Part shown: positions 36,480 through 45,669 of the stretch, one piece after another
How positions within the stretch are numbered: the first letter of the stretch is position 1
How the letters are laid out: each line of letters begins with the position of its first letter
DNA from: Gammaproteobacteria bacterium
Lineage (GTDB): Bacteria; Pseudomonadota; Gammaproteobacteria; Pseudomonadales; Azotimanducaceae_A
Direction of reading: 5' to 3'
Length of the DNA: 58,417 bases
Assembly (NCBI GenBank): GCA_012960755.1
Contig: DUAT01000153.1
Coordinates: 32,423-90,839, forward strand
Notes under the pieces: model-generated
Told to the model about the DNA's origin: nothing
The model's database searches: none
Seen by the model: only the letters and a program-made list of their open reading frames with translations
Position numbers and translations under genes: made by a program

Positions 36480-36951
36480 CTGCCATGTGATGGAGATATC
36501 AGTTTACCCTCTATAGTGGTGTCAGCCCATAGGAGGCAATGCCAGATATTGGCAGTGAGCGCACGGGGATACTTGTGCCAGGGTGAATCTACTGCGACCA
36601 AAACAGTCGCGATTCTCTTCGGAACCTGACCAACAGGAATTCGGGCGACTTCCTTCAGGGTTTCAACGTCGATCACATAGGTCGTATTGTCACCGGCAGC
36701 CGCTACATAGGCCGTACGACTGTCCGGTGTAAACGTAATCCATGGGACTCTTCTTCTGTCCAGAAATAAGTCCCGGCAGACAAGGGTATGATGTCGAAAC
36801 CGCTGTAGGACTTGCCTGCGTGGCAATCAGCGCACGTTGCTGTTGCGCTTGGCTTCACCTCTTCGCCTATCGCGCTCGCCGCATAGCTGATCCACGCACA
36901 GAACAGGGTGGTTAATCTAAGCCCCTGCTTGAAGGCTCTGGCATCAGATCT
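36480..36951 (-). pseudogene. Decayed gene: c-type cytochrome head fused to YVTN-like propeller blade
   Basis: The minus strand between the VOC gene and the SMP-30 hydrolase encodes fragments in different frames. An ATG overlapping the VOC stop starts MPEPSSRGLD and stops. A shifted frame gives a signal peptide (LRLTTLFCAWISYAASA) and one haem-binding CADCH motif, then stops matching. A third frame gives a propeller blade: VPWITFTPDSRTAYVAAAGD and IPVGQVPKRIAT. The order matches cytochrome/YVTN propeller proteins, but the frame changes and missing remainder show an inactivated and truncated gene. Part of its open frame runs on into the SMP-30 coding region. Confidence 0.7.
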
Positions 36952-37807
36952 CCTCGACTCGCTCCGGATGACCGGACCATTGCCAGGCTCTGGATGGCCG
37001 TGACAAACCCAACATCATGCCGCCTAGTGTCGCAGGGTGCAGCCAAAGCCCGTCCGCTGGTTTATCATCACTTCGATTTTCCGGCCGGTCTATCGTAATT
37101 GCCTCACCTCTCTCCTTGACTCTGCGTTCAATGGTAAGAATGTCAGCAGTCTCCGCATAGGCCATATACAAACAGGCCCCGATCTTACTGAAAAATCTAC
37201 CCATGGTCTTAGCCGGGTCAAGGGGTGTGATGACCTCAAAACGATGTAAAAGATCTTTCCGGAACAACGTCAGTGTGCCCGAGTAGCCGAATTGAGGGGA
37301 ATCAATGGTGACGAATTCCTGCGCATCGAGCTGAAATACGTCGGAAAATTTTGCGGTTTCCTGTTTCGAATTCTTGGCCAACAAGGTCGCCTCATAGAAA
37401 AAATCTATATCGCCGACCTTGCTCCGTTCCTCATGTTTACTAACAACGACTCTTAAACCTTTAATGTTAATATCTTCGCCGTCAATGAATAATTGACCCC
37501 CTTCGTGAACAATGTTGCTATATCGAGAGGAAAGACTGGATTGCACCTCACCCACATCCAGGCAAGACGCCCCGGCGCCGAACATGTGAGCACCGCGAGC
37601 TGCGATTGCATCTGCGACGAGACCGGCACCATCGGCTGCCAGTACTTCAACGATCCCGGTACCCAATCGAAGGGTGGTTCTGGATGCTGCGAGGTGTTTG
37701 ATACTGTCAGTGCTGAGTATCTCGGCCCCCAGGACAGATTGCCATCGCTCCACTACCGACGGCACTTCGGGGACAGCGAGTTGAATTCGATCGATTTCTA
37801 ACAACAT
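36944..37807 (-). CDS. Glyoxalase/VOC-fold protein
   Basis: The 287-residue protein starts MLLEIDRIQLAVPEV with a CAGGAG site ten bases upstream. Two vicinal-oxygen-chelate-like modules are suggested by the repeated beta-alpha-beta pattern (IDRIQLAVPEVPSVVERWQSVLG at the start and FYEATLLAKNSK in the second half), but the metal-ligand pattern is not clear. It could be an isomerase, lyase or dioxygenase of that fold. It is divergent from the gamma-glutamyltransferase gene, and its stop overlaps the start of the decayed cytochrome gene, so the two were once an operon. Substrate unknown. Confidence 0.65.
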   Translation of the reverse strand: MLLEIDRIQLAVPEVPSVVERWQSVLGAEILSTDSIKHLAASRTTLRLGTGIVEVLAADGAGLVADAIAARGAHMFGAGASCLDVGEVQSSLSSRYSNIVHEGGQLFIDGEDINIKGLRVVVSKHEERSKVGDIDFFYEATLLAKNSKQETAKFSDVFQLDAQEFVTIDSPQFGYSGTLTLFRKDLLHRFEVITPLDPAKTMGRFFSKIGACLYMAYAETADILTIERRVKERGEAITIDRPENRSDDKPADGLWLHPATLGGMMLGLSRPSRAWQWSGHPERVEEI

Positions 37808-37888
37808 AGTTTACTTGCTCCTGCTGGCGATTCGCTAGCATAATACTTTGCTATTGCGATGGGTGAACAAAATGGGAGGTCTGACAGG

Positions 37889-39499
37889 ATGAGTTCGAAA
37901 GGAATGATCGTCGCACCGCAACCTGAGGCGGTGGAAGCAGGCGCGCGCGTGCTGAAGAAGGGTGGCAATGCGGTTGACGCAGCCATGGCTTGTGCACTCG
38001 TACAAGGTGTCGTGGACCCGCAGATGGCCGGTATCGCCGGTTTTGGAAGCCTCCAGTTGTATTTGCCCGGGGAGGGTGAACACTATTGCATCGACTTTCA
38101 TGGTCGTTCACCGGCCGCTGTGAAAGCGGACATGTGGGAGGGCCTGATCGAGGCAGAAGCCCCGGACGGATTCGGATTCGTGTTGAAAAATAATGTTAAT
38201 GATCTGGGGTATCAGTCCATCACCGTTCCCGGCAGCCTTAAAGCCTACTACGAGGCACAAACCAGGCACGGCGTGATGGAGTGGGCAGATGTGGTGGCAC
38301 CAGCCATTGCCTGGGCAGATAAGGGATTTACGGTACGGCCCCAGGTCTATGAGTTCTGGAGTCGTGACGATAGCTCGGGGCGGGTCCGGGTGCGTGATCG
38401 ACTGGCTTACACGGCATCCGGCCGCAAGCTGTATTTTTCTGCAGATGGCGATCTTAAGCGCCCCGGACAGATTGTCAGTAATCCCGACATGGCGGCAACG
38501 CTTCGAGAAATTGCACGGGATGGTGCTGATGTCTTTTATCAGGGCACAATCGGGGCGTGTATCGCCGAAGATATGGCAGCTAACGGAGGTTTGCTGACAC
38601 TTGAGGATTTGCGGCAATACAGCACGGTCAAAGTAGATCCCCTGTGGGGCGAATACCGGGGCCAGCGCTATGCCACCAACAACCCACCCGGGGGCGGAAT
38701 TATGCTGGTGGAAATGCTTAACGTACTGGAGAATTTTGATCTCGGGGCGATGGGCCACAATACGAGAGAATATATTCGGGTTGTCACGGAAGTAATGAAA
38801 CGGGCCACGTCAGACAAGGACAACCATGTGGGAGATCCTGCTTTCTTTGACGTGCCGGTGGCTCACCTGACAGATAAAAACTACGCCGCAGAAATGGCCA
38901 GTGCGATTCGATCCGGTAAAAAGGCGAGTGTTGAGCGTTTTCAGGCTGCGAAAGAGAGTGCCAATACAACCCATGTAGCCGTGGTGGATTCCATGGGTAA
39001 CGCAGTGTCCATGACGCATTCCCTGGGCATGCCTTCAGGCGTGATAACTGAAGGACTTGGGTTCATGTACAACGGCTGTATGGCCGTGTTTGATCCGAGA
39101 CCGGGTCGCGCCGATTCCCTTGCACCAGGCAAAAGTCGTTTTTCTTCCTTGTGTCCGACCATCGTATTCAATGGGGATACCCCACATATTGTGATTGGTG
39201 CACCAGGTGGTACTCAAATTGCCATGGGTGTTCTGCAAAGTATCCTCAACGTCCTCGATTTCAAAATGGATATGCAGCAGGCAGTTTCAGCGCCGCGTTT
39301 TTCAGCGACTTCCAATGTAATCGATGTAGCGAATCGTATTCCAGCATACATCACTGACGAACTGGTATCCCTTGGCTATGAAGTCCGCAGGAGTTATCTC
39401 AGTTTTGCATTTGCCATGGTTCATGGCATCCAGATTCGGGACGGGGCAATGAACGGTGGCGCTGACCCTGCCGGGGATGGGATGTCGCTCTCGGTATAA
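37889..39499 (+). CDS. ggt: Gamma-glutamyltransferase family protein
   Basis: The ATG at 37889 (MSSKGMIVAPQPEAVEAG) has GGGAGG nine bases upstream; an earlier ATG at 37859 adds ten unconserved residues. The protein is an Ntn-hydrolase that processes itself at the Thr in ANTTHVAVVDSMGNAVS, splitting into large and small subunits. Other family marks are GGNAVDAAMACALVQGVVDP, NNPPGGGIMLVEML and GAPGGTQI. The reaction moves or hydrolyses a gamma-glutamyl group. No signal peptide is visible, unlike the periplasmic glutathione-degrading enzyme, so a cytoplasmic member acting on another gamma-glutamyl compound is more likely. Confidence 0.9.
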   Translation: MSSKGMIVAPQPEAVEAGARVLKKGGNAVDAAMACALVQGVVDPQMAGIAGFGSLQLYLPGEGEHYCIDFHGRSPAAVKADMWEGLIEAEAPDGFGFVLKNNVNDLGYQSITVPGSLKAYYEAQTRHGVMEWADVVAPAIAWADKGFTVRPQVYEFWSRDDSSGRVRVRDRLAYTASGRKLYFSADGDLKRPGQIVSNPDMAATLREIARDGADVFYQGTIGACIAEDMAANGGLLTLEDLRQYSTVKVDPLWGEYRGQRYATNNPPGGGIMLVEMLNVLENFDLGAMGHNTREYIRVVTEVMKRATSDKDNHVGDPAFFDVPVAHLTDKNYAAEMASAIRSGKKASVERFQAAKESANTTHVAVVDSMGNAVSMTHSLGMPSGVITEGLGFMYNGCMAVFDPRPGRADSLAPGKSRFSSLCPTIVFNGDTPHIVIGAPGGTQIAMGVLQSILNVLDFKMDMQQAVSAPRFSATSNVIDVANRIPAYITDELVSLGYEVRRSYLSFAFAMVHGIQIRDGAMNGGADPAGDGMSLSV

Positions 39500-39514
39500 A
39501 AATGGCTTTCAGCA

Positions 39515-40591
39515 TCACTGAAAAGACAAAACAACCCGAACCAGCTTGCCTTCTCGCATTTCCTCAAAACCCTGGTTGATTTCTGAAAAAGACCGCACCT
39601 TGTCAACCAATGGTTCGAACTGCAATTGTCCACTTTCACCCAGCGAGGCGATTTTTTGAAAATCCACTGCGGGATTAGCGGAACCGTAGATTGACCCGGT
39701 TAACACCTTTTCCCTTAACAGCATGATAGCGGGAATCGACAACATTTCTGTAAATGCAGGTAAGCCAACGACTATTGCTCGCCCACCCTGTCTGATCATA
39801 TAAAAACAATCCTGCATGGTACTGGTATGACCCACACATTCAATGGCGCAATCCACACCACCATTGGTAGCCGCAATTATTTTTTTGACCACCTCCCCGG
39901 GCTCGAGTGCCTCTGTCGCGCCAACCCCTAGCGCTGCTGCTCGTCTTTCAGGTATTGGGTCAACGGCCAGGATGCGGGCCGCTCCAGCAATGCGCGCACC
40001 CTGAATAGCTGCCAGGCCCACACCACCACATCCCAGCACGGCAACGGTTTCTCCCCAACGTATTGCCGCTGTATTCACCGCTGCACCAAAACCCGTAGTT
40101 ACCCCACAGCCTATCAGGCAACTGTGGGCAGCAGACAATGTGCTTTTGACCGGTACGGCCATGGCCTCGGGAACGACGATATGTTCACAGAATGCCCCCA
40201 GCCCCATAAAACGATCGAGACCCTCATCGCCTTGCTTAAGAGGCCCCTTGCGCTCTGTGGACATACTGATACCAAGGCACAAGTGCACCTTGCCTTGCCT
40301 GCATGCTGGACAGTGTCCACAAGCGGGAGTCCATGAAAGAATGACGAAATCACCTTCCTTTACCGAATTCACTCCTTCACCAACGGCCTCAATTTCACCG
40401 GCAGCCTCGTGACCTAGAACGGCCGGGAACTCAATCGTCTCTTTTCCTTCCAGGGCGCTTAAGTCACTTCGGCAGATACCGCATGCATGGACCTTGATCC
40501 GGACTTCCCCCATGCCGGGGTCGGCCAGATCAACCTCTTCGATTGAAAATTCAGCGTTACTTGATCGTGCTATTGCAGCCTGGGTTTTCAT
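39515..40591 (-). CDS. Zinc-dependent alcohol dehydrogenase
   Basis: The 358-residue MDR protein keeps the catalytic zinc ligands (Cys40 in GICRSD, His61-Glu62 in LGHEAAG, Cys162 in LIGCGVTTGFG) and the four structural-zinc Cys residues (91, 94, 97, 105 in CGHCPACRQGKVHLC). The Rossmann motif LGCGGVGLA is normal. It oxidises an alcohol with NAD or, in some relatives, a bound cofactor. It lies 13 bp downstream of the enoyl-CoA hydratase stop on the same strand, suggesting a shared transcript. Substrate unknown. Confidence 0.92.
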   Translation of the reverse strand: MKTQAAIARSSNAEFSIEEVDLADPGMGEVRIKVHACGICRSDLSALEGKETIEFPAVLGHEAAGEIEAVGEGVNSVKEGDFVILSWTPACGHCPACRQGKVHLCLGISMSTERKGPLKQGDEGLDRFMGLGAFCEHIVVPEAMAVPVKSTLSAAHSCLIGCGVTTGFGAAVNTAAIRWGETVAVLGCGGVGLAAIQGARIAGAARILAVDPIPERRAAALGVGATEALEPGEVVKKIIAATNGGVDCAIECVGHTSTMQDCFYMIRQGGRAIVVGLPAFTEMLSIPAIMLLREKVLTGSIYGSANPAVDFQKIASLGESGQLQFEPLVDKVRSFSEINQGFEEMREGKLVRVVLSFQ

Positions 40592-40604
40592 GAATGTTGC
40601 TTCG

Positions 40605-41252
40605 CTATCTTGAGAAGAGGTTGGGTTGGCTTTCTATGAATCTGGCCTTCATGCTCCTGCTGCCCTTTGAGTTGGCGATATCGCTGGCCACCTGCAGAGA
40701 TCGTTCAATCAACTGATCCGCTGCAACAATTTCACTCACCAGTCCTGCAGCCAATGCCTGTTCTGCATCTATCTTACGACCTGTCAGGCACAGGTCTCTG
40801 GCGAGGGATTCGGGGAGGAGGGTCTTTAACAGGTCAAATGCTGCGGGAATACCCATTTTCACCTGTGGTTGACCAAACAGTGCGTCGGTCGAGGCGAGCC
40901 TCATATCACACATCATTGCCAGGTCCATGCCGCCTGCCATTGCCTGTCCTCCAACAGCAGCGATGAGGGGTGTGGTGGTATTATAAACGCTATGGTGGTA
41001 ACCCGTGGCATGGGCGAAAATTTCCTGCATGTTACCGGTTTGAAACTCCTCGAGGTCAAAACCTGCGCAAAATGTGCTGCCGTTACCGGTGATTACAATT
41101 GCTTTGATGCTGTCATCGGCTTCAAGCTCTTTGAGACACTGGACTATTTCATCTCTGAGGGTTCTGGACAGCGCATTGCGCTTTTCAGGTCGGTTTAGTG
41201 TAACAATTGCGATGTCGTCCTTCCTGTCGCAAAGTAGAGTTTCGTAGCTCAT
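40605..41252 (-). CDS. Enoyl-CoA hydratase/isomerase family protein
   Basis: The ATG at 41252 begins the conserved MSYETLLCDRKDDIAIVTLN; a longer frame adds 39 residues without family similarity. The crotonase fold is shown by LNRPEKRNALS, the oxyanion-hole segment CAGFDLEEF and the second GGQAMAGGMDLAMMCD. The usual catalytic Glu of hydratases near GQPQVKMGIPAAF is not evident: the position carries a Gly/Ile segment, so it may be an isomerase, hydrolase or another crotonase reaction. It leads a short operon with the alcohol dehydrogenase, indicating fatty or aromatic acyl-CoA metabolism. Confidence 0.85.
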   Translation of the reverse strand: MSYETLLCDRKDDIAIVTLNRPEKRNALSRTLRDEIVQCLKELEADDSIKAIVITGNGSTFCAGFDLEEFQTGNMQEIFAHATGYHHSVYNTTTPLIAAVGGQAMAGGMDLAMMCDMRLASTDALFGQPQVKMGIPAAFDLLKTLLPESLARDLCLTGRKIDAEQALAAGLVSEIVAADQLIERSLQVASDIANSKGSRSMKARFIESQPNLFSR

Positions 41253-41496
41253 GTTGTGTGTCTCTGATAGGCACCGGAATGACGGCGCCATTGCTGGAAT
41301 TGATTGTAGCTGTTTTTGACAAGTTTCGTCTCGGCGTTGTCTGCACTGTGCGATCAGGGGCTGTAACATGGTTGCCGTTTGAGATTGTACCTGTTGAAAA
41401 ATCTATTGTAGTGTAGGGAGTATTTCATATAAGTAAAAGTTGTTTTATACAGAGTTGTCGGGTGAAGTCCTGACATAGTTTGTGAATGTAATGGAG

Positions 41497-42330
41497 TTAC
41501 GAGGATGATTCTAGGAGTTTCGGAAGCTCCTGTTTCAGGCGATCACACTCCGGCTGCGCTTGCTCATAGATGAATTTTGCCTTGTTGAATTCCAGGACTC
41601 TTACATCGGTAATCAGCGGTTCAATATAGAGATCCGGCGGGTGTGATTTCTGTTTCAAGTCGGATATTGCCTTTGAGGAAATTTGAAATGTGTTGAATAT
41701 GGCTTCGATAAAAGTTGGCATGGAGGCTTCTTTCGGCATGCGCACACCCAGCACATCGATGCCGACCACAATGTCACATTCATCATGTATCAGATCGAAT
41801 GGAACCGGGTTAACACTGCCCCCATCCACCAGGATGGTGTTATCTATGACCACAGGCTCGAATATTCCTGGCAGGCAGAAGCTGGCCATCAGTGCCGGGA
41901 TAATAGGGCCGGAATCAAACACAACTTCCTTGCGCTGATAAAAATCTGCGGCGACCACTTTTGTAGGTATCGGCAGTTCTTCGAGGTTCACGACGTTCAA
42001 CAGGGATTCGAGTTCTGCCACGAGTGCATCGACATGAAGGAAGTGGCTGCGTTTGAGTTGCAAGCTGAAAAACTCGAGCCAGCCGAAAGTTCTTTTTGCC
42101 TGACGGGCTTCGCTGATACTCCCGGGCATAGCCAGCCAGGAATCTACTGCCTGACGAATATCCCTGCCGGAGAGCCCTGCGGCATACAAAGTACCAATGA
42201 TCGCACCGATGCTGGTGCCGGAGATTGCATGGACATCGACATTCAATTCGTCGATGGCTTCGAGGATCGCGATATGTGCCAGGCCCCTGGCGCCCCCACT
42301 ACCCAGTGCTAGTCCCAATGATTTTTGCAA
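41497..42330 (-). CDS. Patatin-like phospholipase/acyl hydrolase (RssA type)
   Basis: The start is TTG, with AAAGGA nine bases upstream, giving 277 residues. The patatin features are intact: oxyanion loop GSGGARG (residues 10-16), nucleophile elbow GTSIG with Ser40, and Asp169 in DGG completing the Ser-Asp dyad. The family hydrolyses acyl ester bonds of phospholipids. No signal peptide is visible. It lies 24 bp after the phospholipase-D-type gene on the same strand, so both may serve phospholipid turnover. Confidence 0.9.
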   Translation of the reverse strand: MQKSLGLALGSGGARGLAHIAILEAIDELNVDVHAISGTSIGAIIGTLYAAGLSGRDIRQAVDSWLAMPGSISEARQAKRTFGWLEFFSLQLKRSHFLHVDALVAELESLLNVVNLEELPIPTKVVAADFYQRKEVVFDSGPIIPALMASFCLPGIFEPVVIDNTILVDGGSVNPVPFDLIHDECDIVVGIDVLGVRMPKEASMPTFIEAIFNTFQISSKAISDLKQKSHPPDLYIEPLITDVRVLEFNKAKFIYEQAQPECDRLKQELPKLLESSS

Positions 42331-42354
42331 ACTGTTCTATTCCTTTGAGTTGAA

Positions 42355-43950
42355 TTAGATCATGGGTTCGATCGGTCCGAAAAATGCCTTTACTAATCTG
42401 GTTTTAAGCGTTTTTAGACTAACGCCCTGTTCGGGAAACATGCCAACTGAATCGTAGTGTTGCTGAAAATCGGGATGGTTGAAAGCCAGCTTGATGCCAC
42501 CGGGTTTCAGCTGGTAGCTGGTTGTGTACGTAAAGGGCCAGATATTCGCGAATGGAATTTGTGCAAACAGATTCTCGAACAACTCGTTAAAGTATTTCAG
42601 TACCGGCTGCTTCTGCCGCACACCGATAGTCCAGCTGTTCTGTGGCGCAATATCCTTCATAATCAGGCCGTGTACGTGTGATGAAAACTTCTCGTCACTG
42701 ATTAGCAGACCAGCTTCCGTGTTAAGCATCACTGAACGTGGGTCCAAATTGAACGAACCAATAAAGGTCTTTTTCTTATCAAACATAAAGGTTTTGGAAT
42801 GAATACACATATGGTGTTTGTCATTCTTTTGTACACCTTTCACGTGTTCCGACATGGTAGACTCGTCAGTAGGTCGAGGCTTTAACTCGAATATCTGCCA
42901 GGAGAGTTTTTTTACATAGGCCTTTTTGTTCTTGTAGGAAAAAGCGTAGGCGTAGTAGTGGTCCGCTGCGGCCAGGCTGTTTGTGGAGATCATTGTTATC
43001 AGGGTTGGTTTTTTCTCCCCTACATCCTTGAACAAACGCTGACCTTCCTTACTTAATACTAGGTAGGGCGATTGAATAACGATTGACTCGTTTGCTGACC
43101 GTATGAGGTCGGTTAACACCCTGGTGGTGTTAGCACTGTCCTCCAGGCTGGCAACTTTGCCGGGCTGATCTGCAACAAACTGAACCTGGTCCAACCGAAA
43201 ACCATAATCCACTATCCTGGATCGAAAGGCATCATGATCCTGTGTAAGGCGAGTTAGATCTTTGAACATAGAGGGTATGACATATCCATCTTCCAGATCC
43301 AGGCGTGGGTAGTTGTTGGCTCTGATACTGTGCTGCAAATCATGCATTTCTTTACTTGGAAAAGTGAGTTCAAAATCCCAGTAGCTTTCAAAAGATCTTT
43401 GCATATCAGAAACAGCAGGGCCGAGGATTAATACATCCCTGTCCTTGAAAGTTCGTTCAGAATCACGATCAAAATAGTCATTGCCACAGTTCCTCCCGCC
43501 GGTGATGCCAAATTGACCATCGACAACGATAATCTTGTTGTGCATACGCTGATTGGATTGTCTGAAATTAAACCCCAACCCCGCGATAAGCTCGATCATG
43601 CTGGTTCTGAGGTTTTTTGACAGCGGGTTGTACTGTTTGAGCAGGAGATTTGGATGAAGGGTCGCAAGATATGCGACATAATCCGGTTTTGAACGTAACG
43701 TCAAATCGTCAAATAGTAATCTGACCGTGACACCACGCGATGCGGCGAGAAACAACTCGTGGAAAATGAAACTGCCACATTCGTCTTCAGACCAGATGAA
43801 TGTCTGGATATCTATCGAGACCCTGGCGTTTCTGATCAGGAAGATTCGCGCCAATAAGGCATCGTCGCCAGTTTCCAACAGGTAGGCATAGTGAACCCTT
43901 TGCTCGATAGAGTCTTTCAAGTGCTTACTAAAAGGCGATGTTGTATCCAT
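42355..43950 (-). CDS. Phospholipase D-superfamily protein (cardiolipin synthase-like)
   Basis: Both HKD motifs are present: His137-x-Lys139-x4-Asp144 in MHNKIIVVDGQFG and His384-x-Lys386-x4-Asp391 in HSKTFMFDKKKTFIGSFN. The family forms a phosphohistidine intermediate and transfers or hydrolyses phosphatidyl groups; related proteins make cardiolipin or cleave phospholipids. No clear membrane helix or signal peptide is seen, so it may be a cytoplasmic-face enzyme. Length 531. The patatin gene follows directly. A purely hydrolytic phospholipase role is as likely as synthase. Confidence 0.9.
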   Translation of the reverse strand: MDTTSPFSKHLKDSIEQRVHYAYLLETGDDALLARIFLIRNARVSIDIQTFIWSEDECGSFIFHELFLAASRGVTVRLLFDDLTLRSKPDYVAYLATLHPNLLLKQYNPLSKNLRTSMIELIAGLGFNFRQSNQRMHNKIIVVDGQFGITGGRNCGNDYFDRDSERTFKDRDVLILGPAVSDMQRSFESYWDFELTFPSKEMHDLQHSIRANNYPRLDLEDGYVIPSMFKDLTRLTQDHDAFRSRIVDYGFRLDQVQFVADQPGKVASLEDSANTTRVLTDLIRSANESIVIQSPYLVLSKEGQRLFKDVGEKKPTLITMISTNSLAAADHYYAYAFSYKNKKAYVKKLSWQIFELKPRPTDESTMSEHVKGVQKNDKHHMCIHSKTFMFDKKKTFIGSFNLDPRSVMLNTEAGLLISDEKFSSHVHGLIMKDIAPQNSWTIGVRQKQPVLKYFNELFENLFAQIPFANIWPFTYTTSYQLKPGGIKLAFNHPDFQQHYDSVGMFPEQGVSLKTLKTRLVKAFFGPIEPMI

Positions 43951-44138
43951 TCCCTGAATTATGCTACCAGTCGCTCGCTGTTTTGCAAGAAATGAACTCG
44001 AGCACTTCGAAGTCCTTCAATCGGGACTAAGGGCGAATAGAATTCTGGAACGCATCATCGTGTTCACAGGAGGAACATAAGCGGAAGAAAAGGGATATCA
44101 AGAGATGCATACAGGATGTACACATCTCCTACGGTTCA

Positions 44139-44819
44139 CTAGAACAACCAGCCAACCTGCAGGCGCCAGAAGTCAAATTCGATATCAGCGGCGTCACCTT
44201 TTTCATCGACATAGTATCGGTTCAATCCACCCTTTAAAAACATACGGTTGCTGAATTCATATCTAAGACCACCACCAAAACCGTATGAAAAGCTCGTTTC
44301 TTCATAAGTTGAATAGAAACTTCGACACACATAACCCCACCAGGGATCCCACCAGCATCCGGTCGTTGGTGGTCCATCTGCCACGTTCGAATCAACATAA
44401 GTCCAGCCGATGCCGCCCTCGAGATAAGGTGTGAATGGACCGTCGACAACATTCCAGATGCCATTCAATTGTCCGTTGAAAACTGTCATTTCATGCTTGA
44501 TTTCTACAAACCCATCGGAATCCGTGTTGTAGACTGCTTTATATTTTGGCTTGATATAGGACATATCAAAGTTGATAGCGAAGTTATTGCTGAAGTTGTA
44601 GCCAATACCACCACTGATGCCAAATTCGCTCTCAACGTCGAAGGACGATCCGTTGTCTCCACTCGAGCTGTTGGAATCATTACCGATCAGTTGAATTGTG
44701 CCTTCCCACTTACCCGCGCGTACGGTACTTGCCGCGTCGGCAAGTGAAAAAACAAAAATTAAACTCGATACGGCCAGGTAAATCGAAACGTGATGTTTCG
44801 CCAATCTTACTTTTCGCAC
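44139..44819 (-). CDS. Small outer-membrane beta-barrel protein
   Basis: The GTG at 44819 has AAGGAG at five bases and begins a signal peptide (VRKVRLAKHH then VSIYLAVSSLIFVFSLADA), so a longer frame upstream is rejected. The mature part shows alternating polar/aromatic strands typical of an eight-stranded OmpA/OmpW-like barrel: GGIGYNFSNNFAINFDMSYI, YLEGGIGWTYVD, YGFGGGLRYEF and a C-terminal Phe after WRLQVGWL. A Trp/Cys-rich loop reads GCWWDPWWGYVC, perhaps disulphide-linked. Function is unknown; a structural or small-molecule porin role is possible. The gene is divergent from hdeD. Confidence 0.82.
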   Translation of the reverse strand: MRKVRLAKHHVSIYLAVSSLIFVFSLADAASTVRAGKWEGTIQLIGNDSNSSSGDNGSSFDVESEFGISGGIGYNFSNNFAINFDMSYIKPKYKAVYNTDSDGFVEIKHEMTVFNGQLNGIWNVVDGPFTPYLEGGIGWTYVDSNVADGPPTTGCWWDPWWGYVCRSFYSTYEETSFSYGFGGGLRYEFSNRMFLKGGLNRYYVDEKGDAADIEFDFWRLQVGWLF

Positions 44820-44979
44820 AAAATCTCCTTGTTTAAACTGGTACTTATGGTGTGACCCCGGAGGGGTCGAATTTATGGCTCCGTACTTTAACTGACGAAG
44901 GCTGTTGGCGGCAATGGCTTTTACTTCCGCCTTCGAAGAGATTACCATCAGCTAAACACAGAACAGAGGGTGGTAAATT

Positions 44980-45558
44980 ATGTCGGATCAGAAACTGTCA
45001 ACTCCACTACTGGATGGAATCAGGGAAAATGCGTCATTGACAGTGGCGGTAGGCATTATTCTCCTCGTCATTGGTACATTCGCGCTTGTATCACCTTTTG
45101 TTGCCGGGCTGACCATTTCCATCATGGTGGGTGTACTACTTGCAATCGGTGGTGTCAGTAAGTGTGTCCTGGCATTTAAGACAGGCGTTTTTGGCAGGGG
45201 CCTGTTAATGTTTGTGCTAGGTTCTCTCATGACCATAACGGGCCTGTATATGGTTGTCCAGCCAGCCGCTGGTCTGATTTCACTGACCCTGATCCTGGTT
45301 ATTTACCTGGTTGTGACCGGGGTGTTTGAGTTGATTATTGCATTGCAGGTGCGGCCCGAAGCGGGTTGGGGCTGGCTCATGTTTAATGCGGCGGTAACCT
45401 TGGTGCTCGGCATAATGCTCTGGCATCAATTCCCACTATCAGGTGTCTGGGCAATTGGTGTGCTGTTCGGCATAAAGATGATATTCAGTGGCTGGGCGCT
45501 GGTATATCTGGGTAGAAGCGTGAAGCGGGTTGCTGATGCGGTTGAATCTTCAGAATAG
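44980..45558 (+). CDS. hdeD: HdeD-family acid-stress membrane protein
   Basis: The 192-residue protein has six hydrophobic segments in two repeated DUF308 modules, beginning SLTVAVGIILLVIGTFALVSPF and later VLGSLMTITGLYMVVQPAAG. HdeD is linked to acid and high-density resistance in Escherichia coli. A GAGGGTGG sequence precedes the ATG. It stands alone on the plus strand, and no acid-resistance partners (hdeA, hdeB, gad) are nearby, so the role in this organism is uncertain. Confidence 0.85.
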   Translation: MSDQKLSTPLLDGIRENASLTVAVGIILLVIGTFALVSPFVAGLTISIMVGVLLAIGGVSKCVLAFKTGVFGRGLLMFVLGSLMTITGLYMVVQPAAGLISLTLILVIYLVVTGVFELIIALQVRPEAGWGWLMFNAAVTLVLGIMLWHQFPLSGVWAIGVLFGIKMIFSGWALVYLGRSVKRVADAVESSE

Positions 45559-45669
45559 GTTTTGGAGTTGATCTAACGACAGCGTGTGACAGGCAGTTTC
45601 CCAAGGTCCTTGTTTATCATTTGGACAGCTTCCGGAACTGCTATGCCATCTGGTAAATAGTTCTAGATA

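Noticed and set aside
35600..36826. A single 408-residue SMP-30 protein
   Set aside because: The first 119 codons are in frame by accident with the decayed cytochrome/propeller gene; the true start has a ribosome site at 36469.
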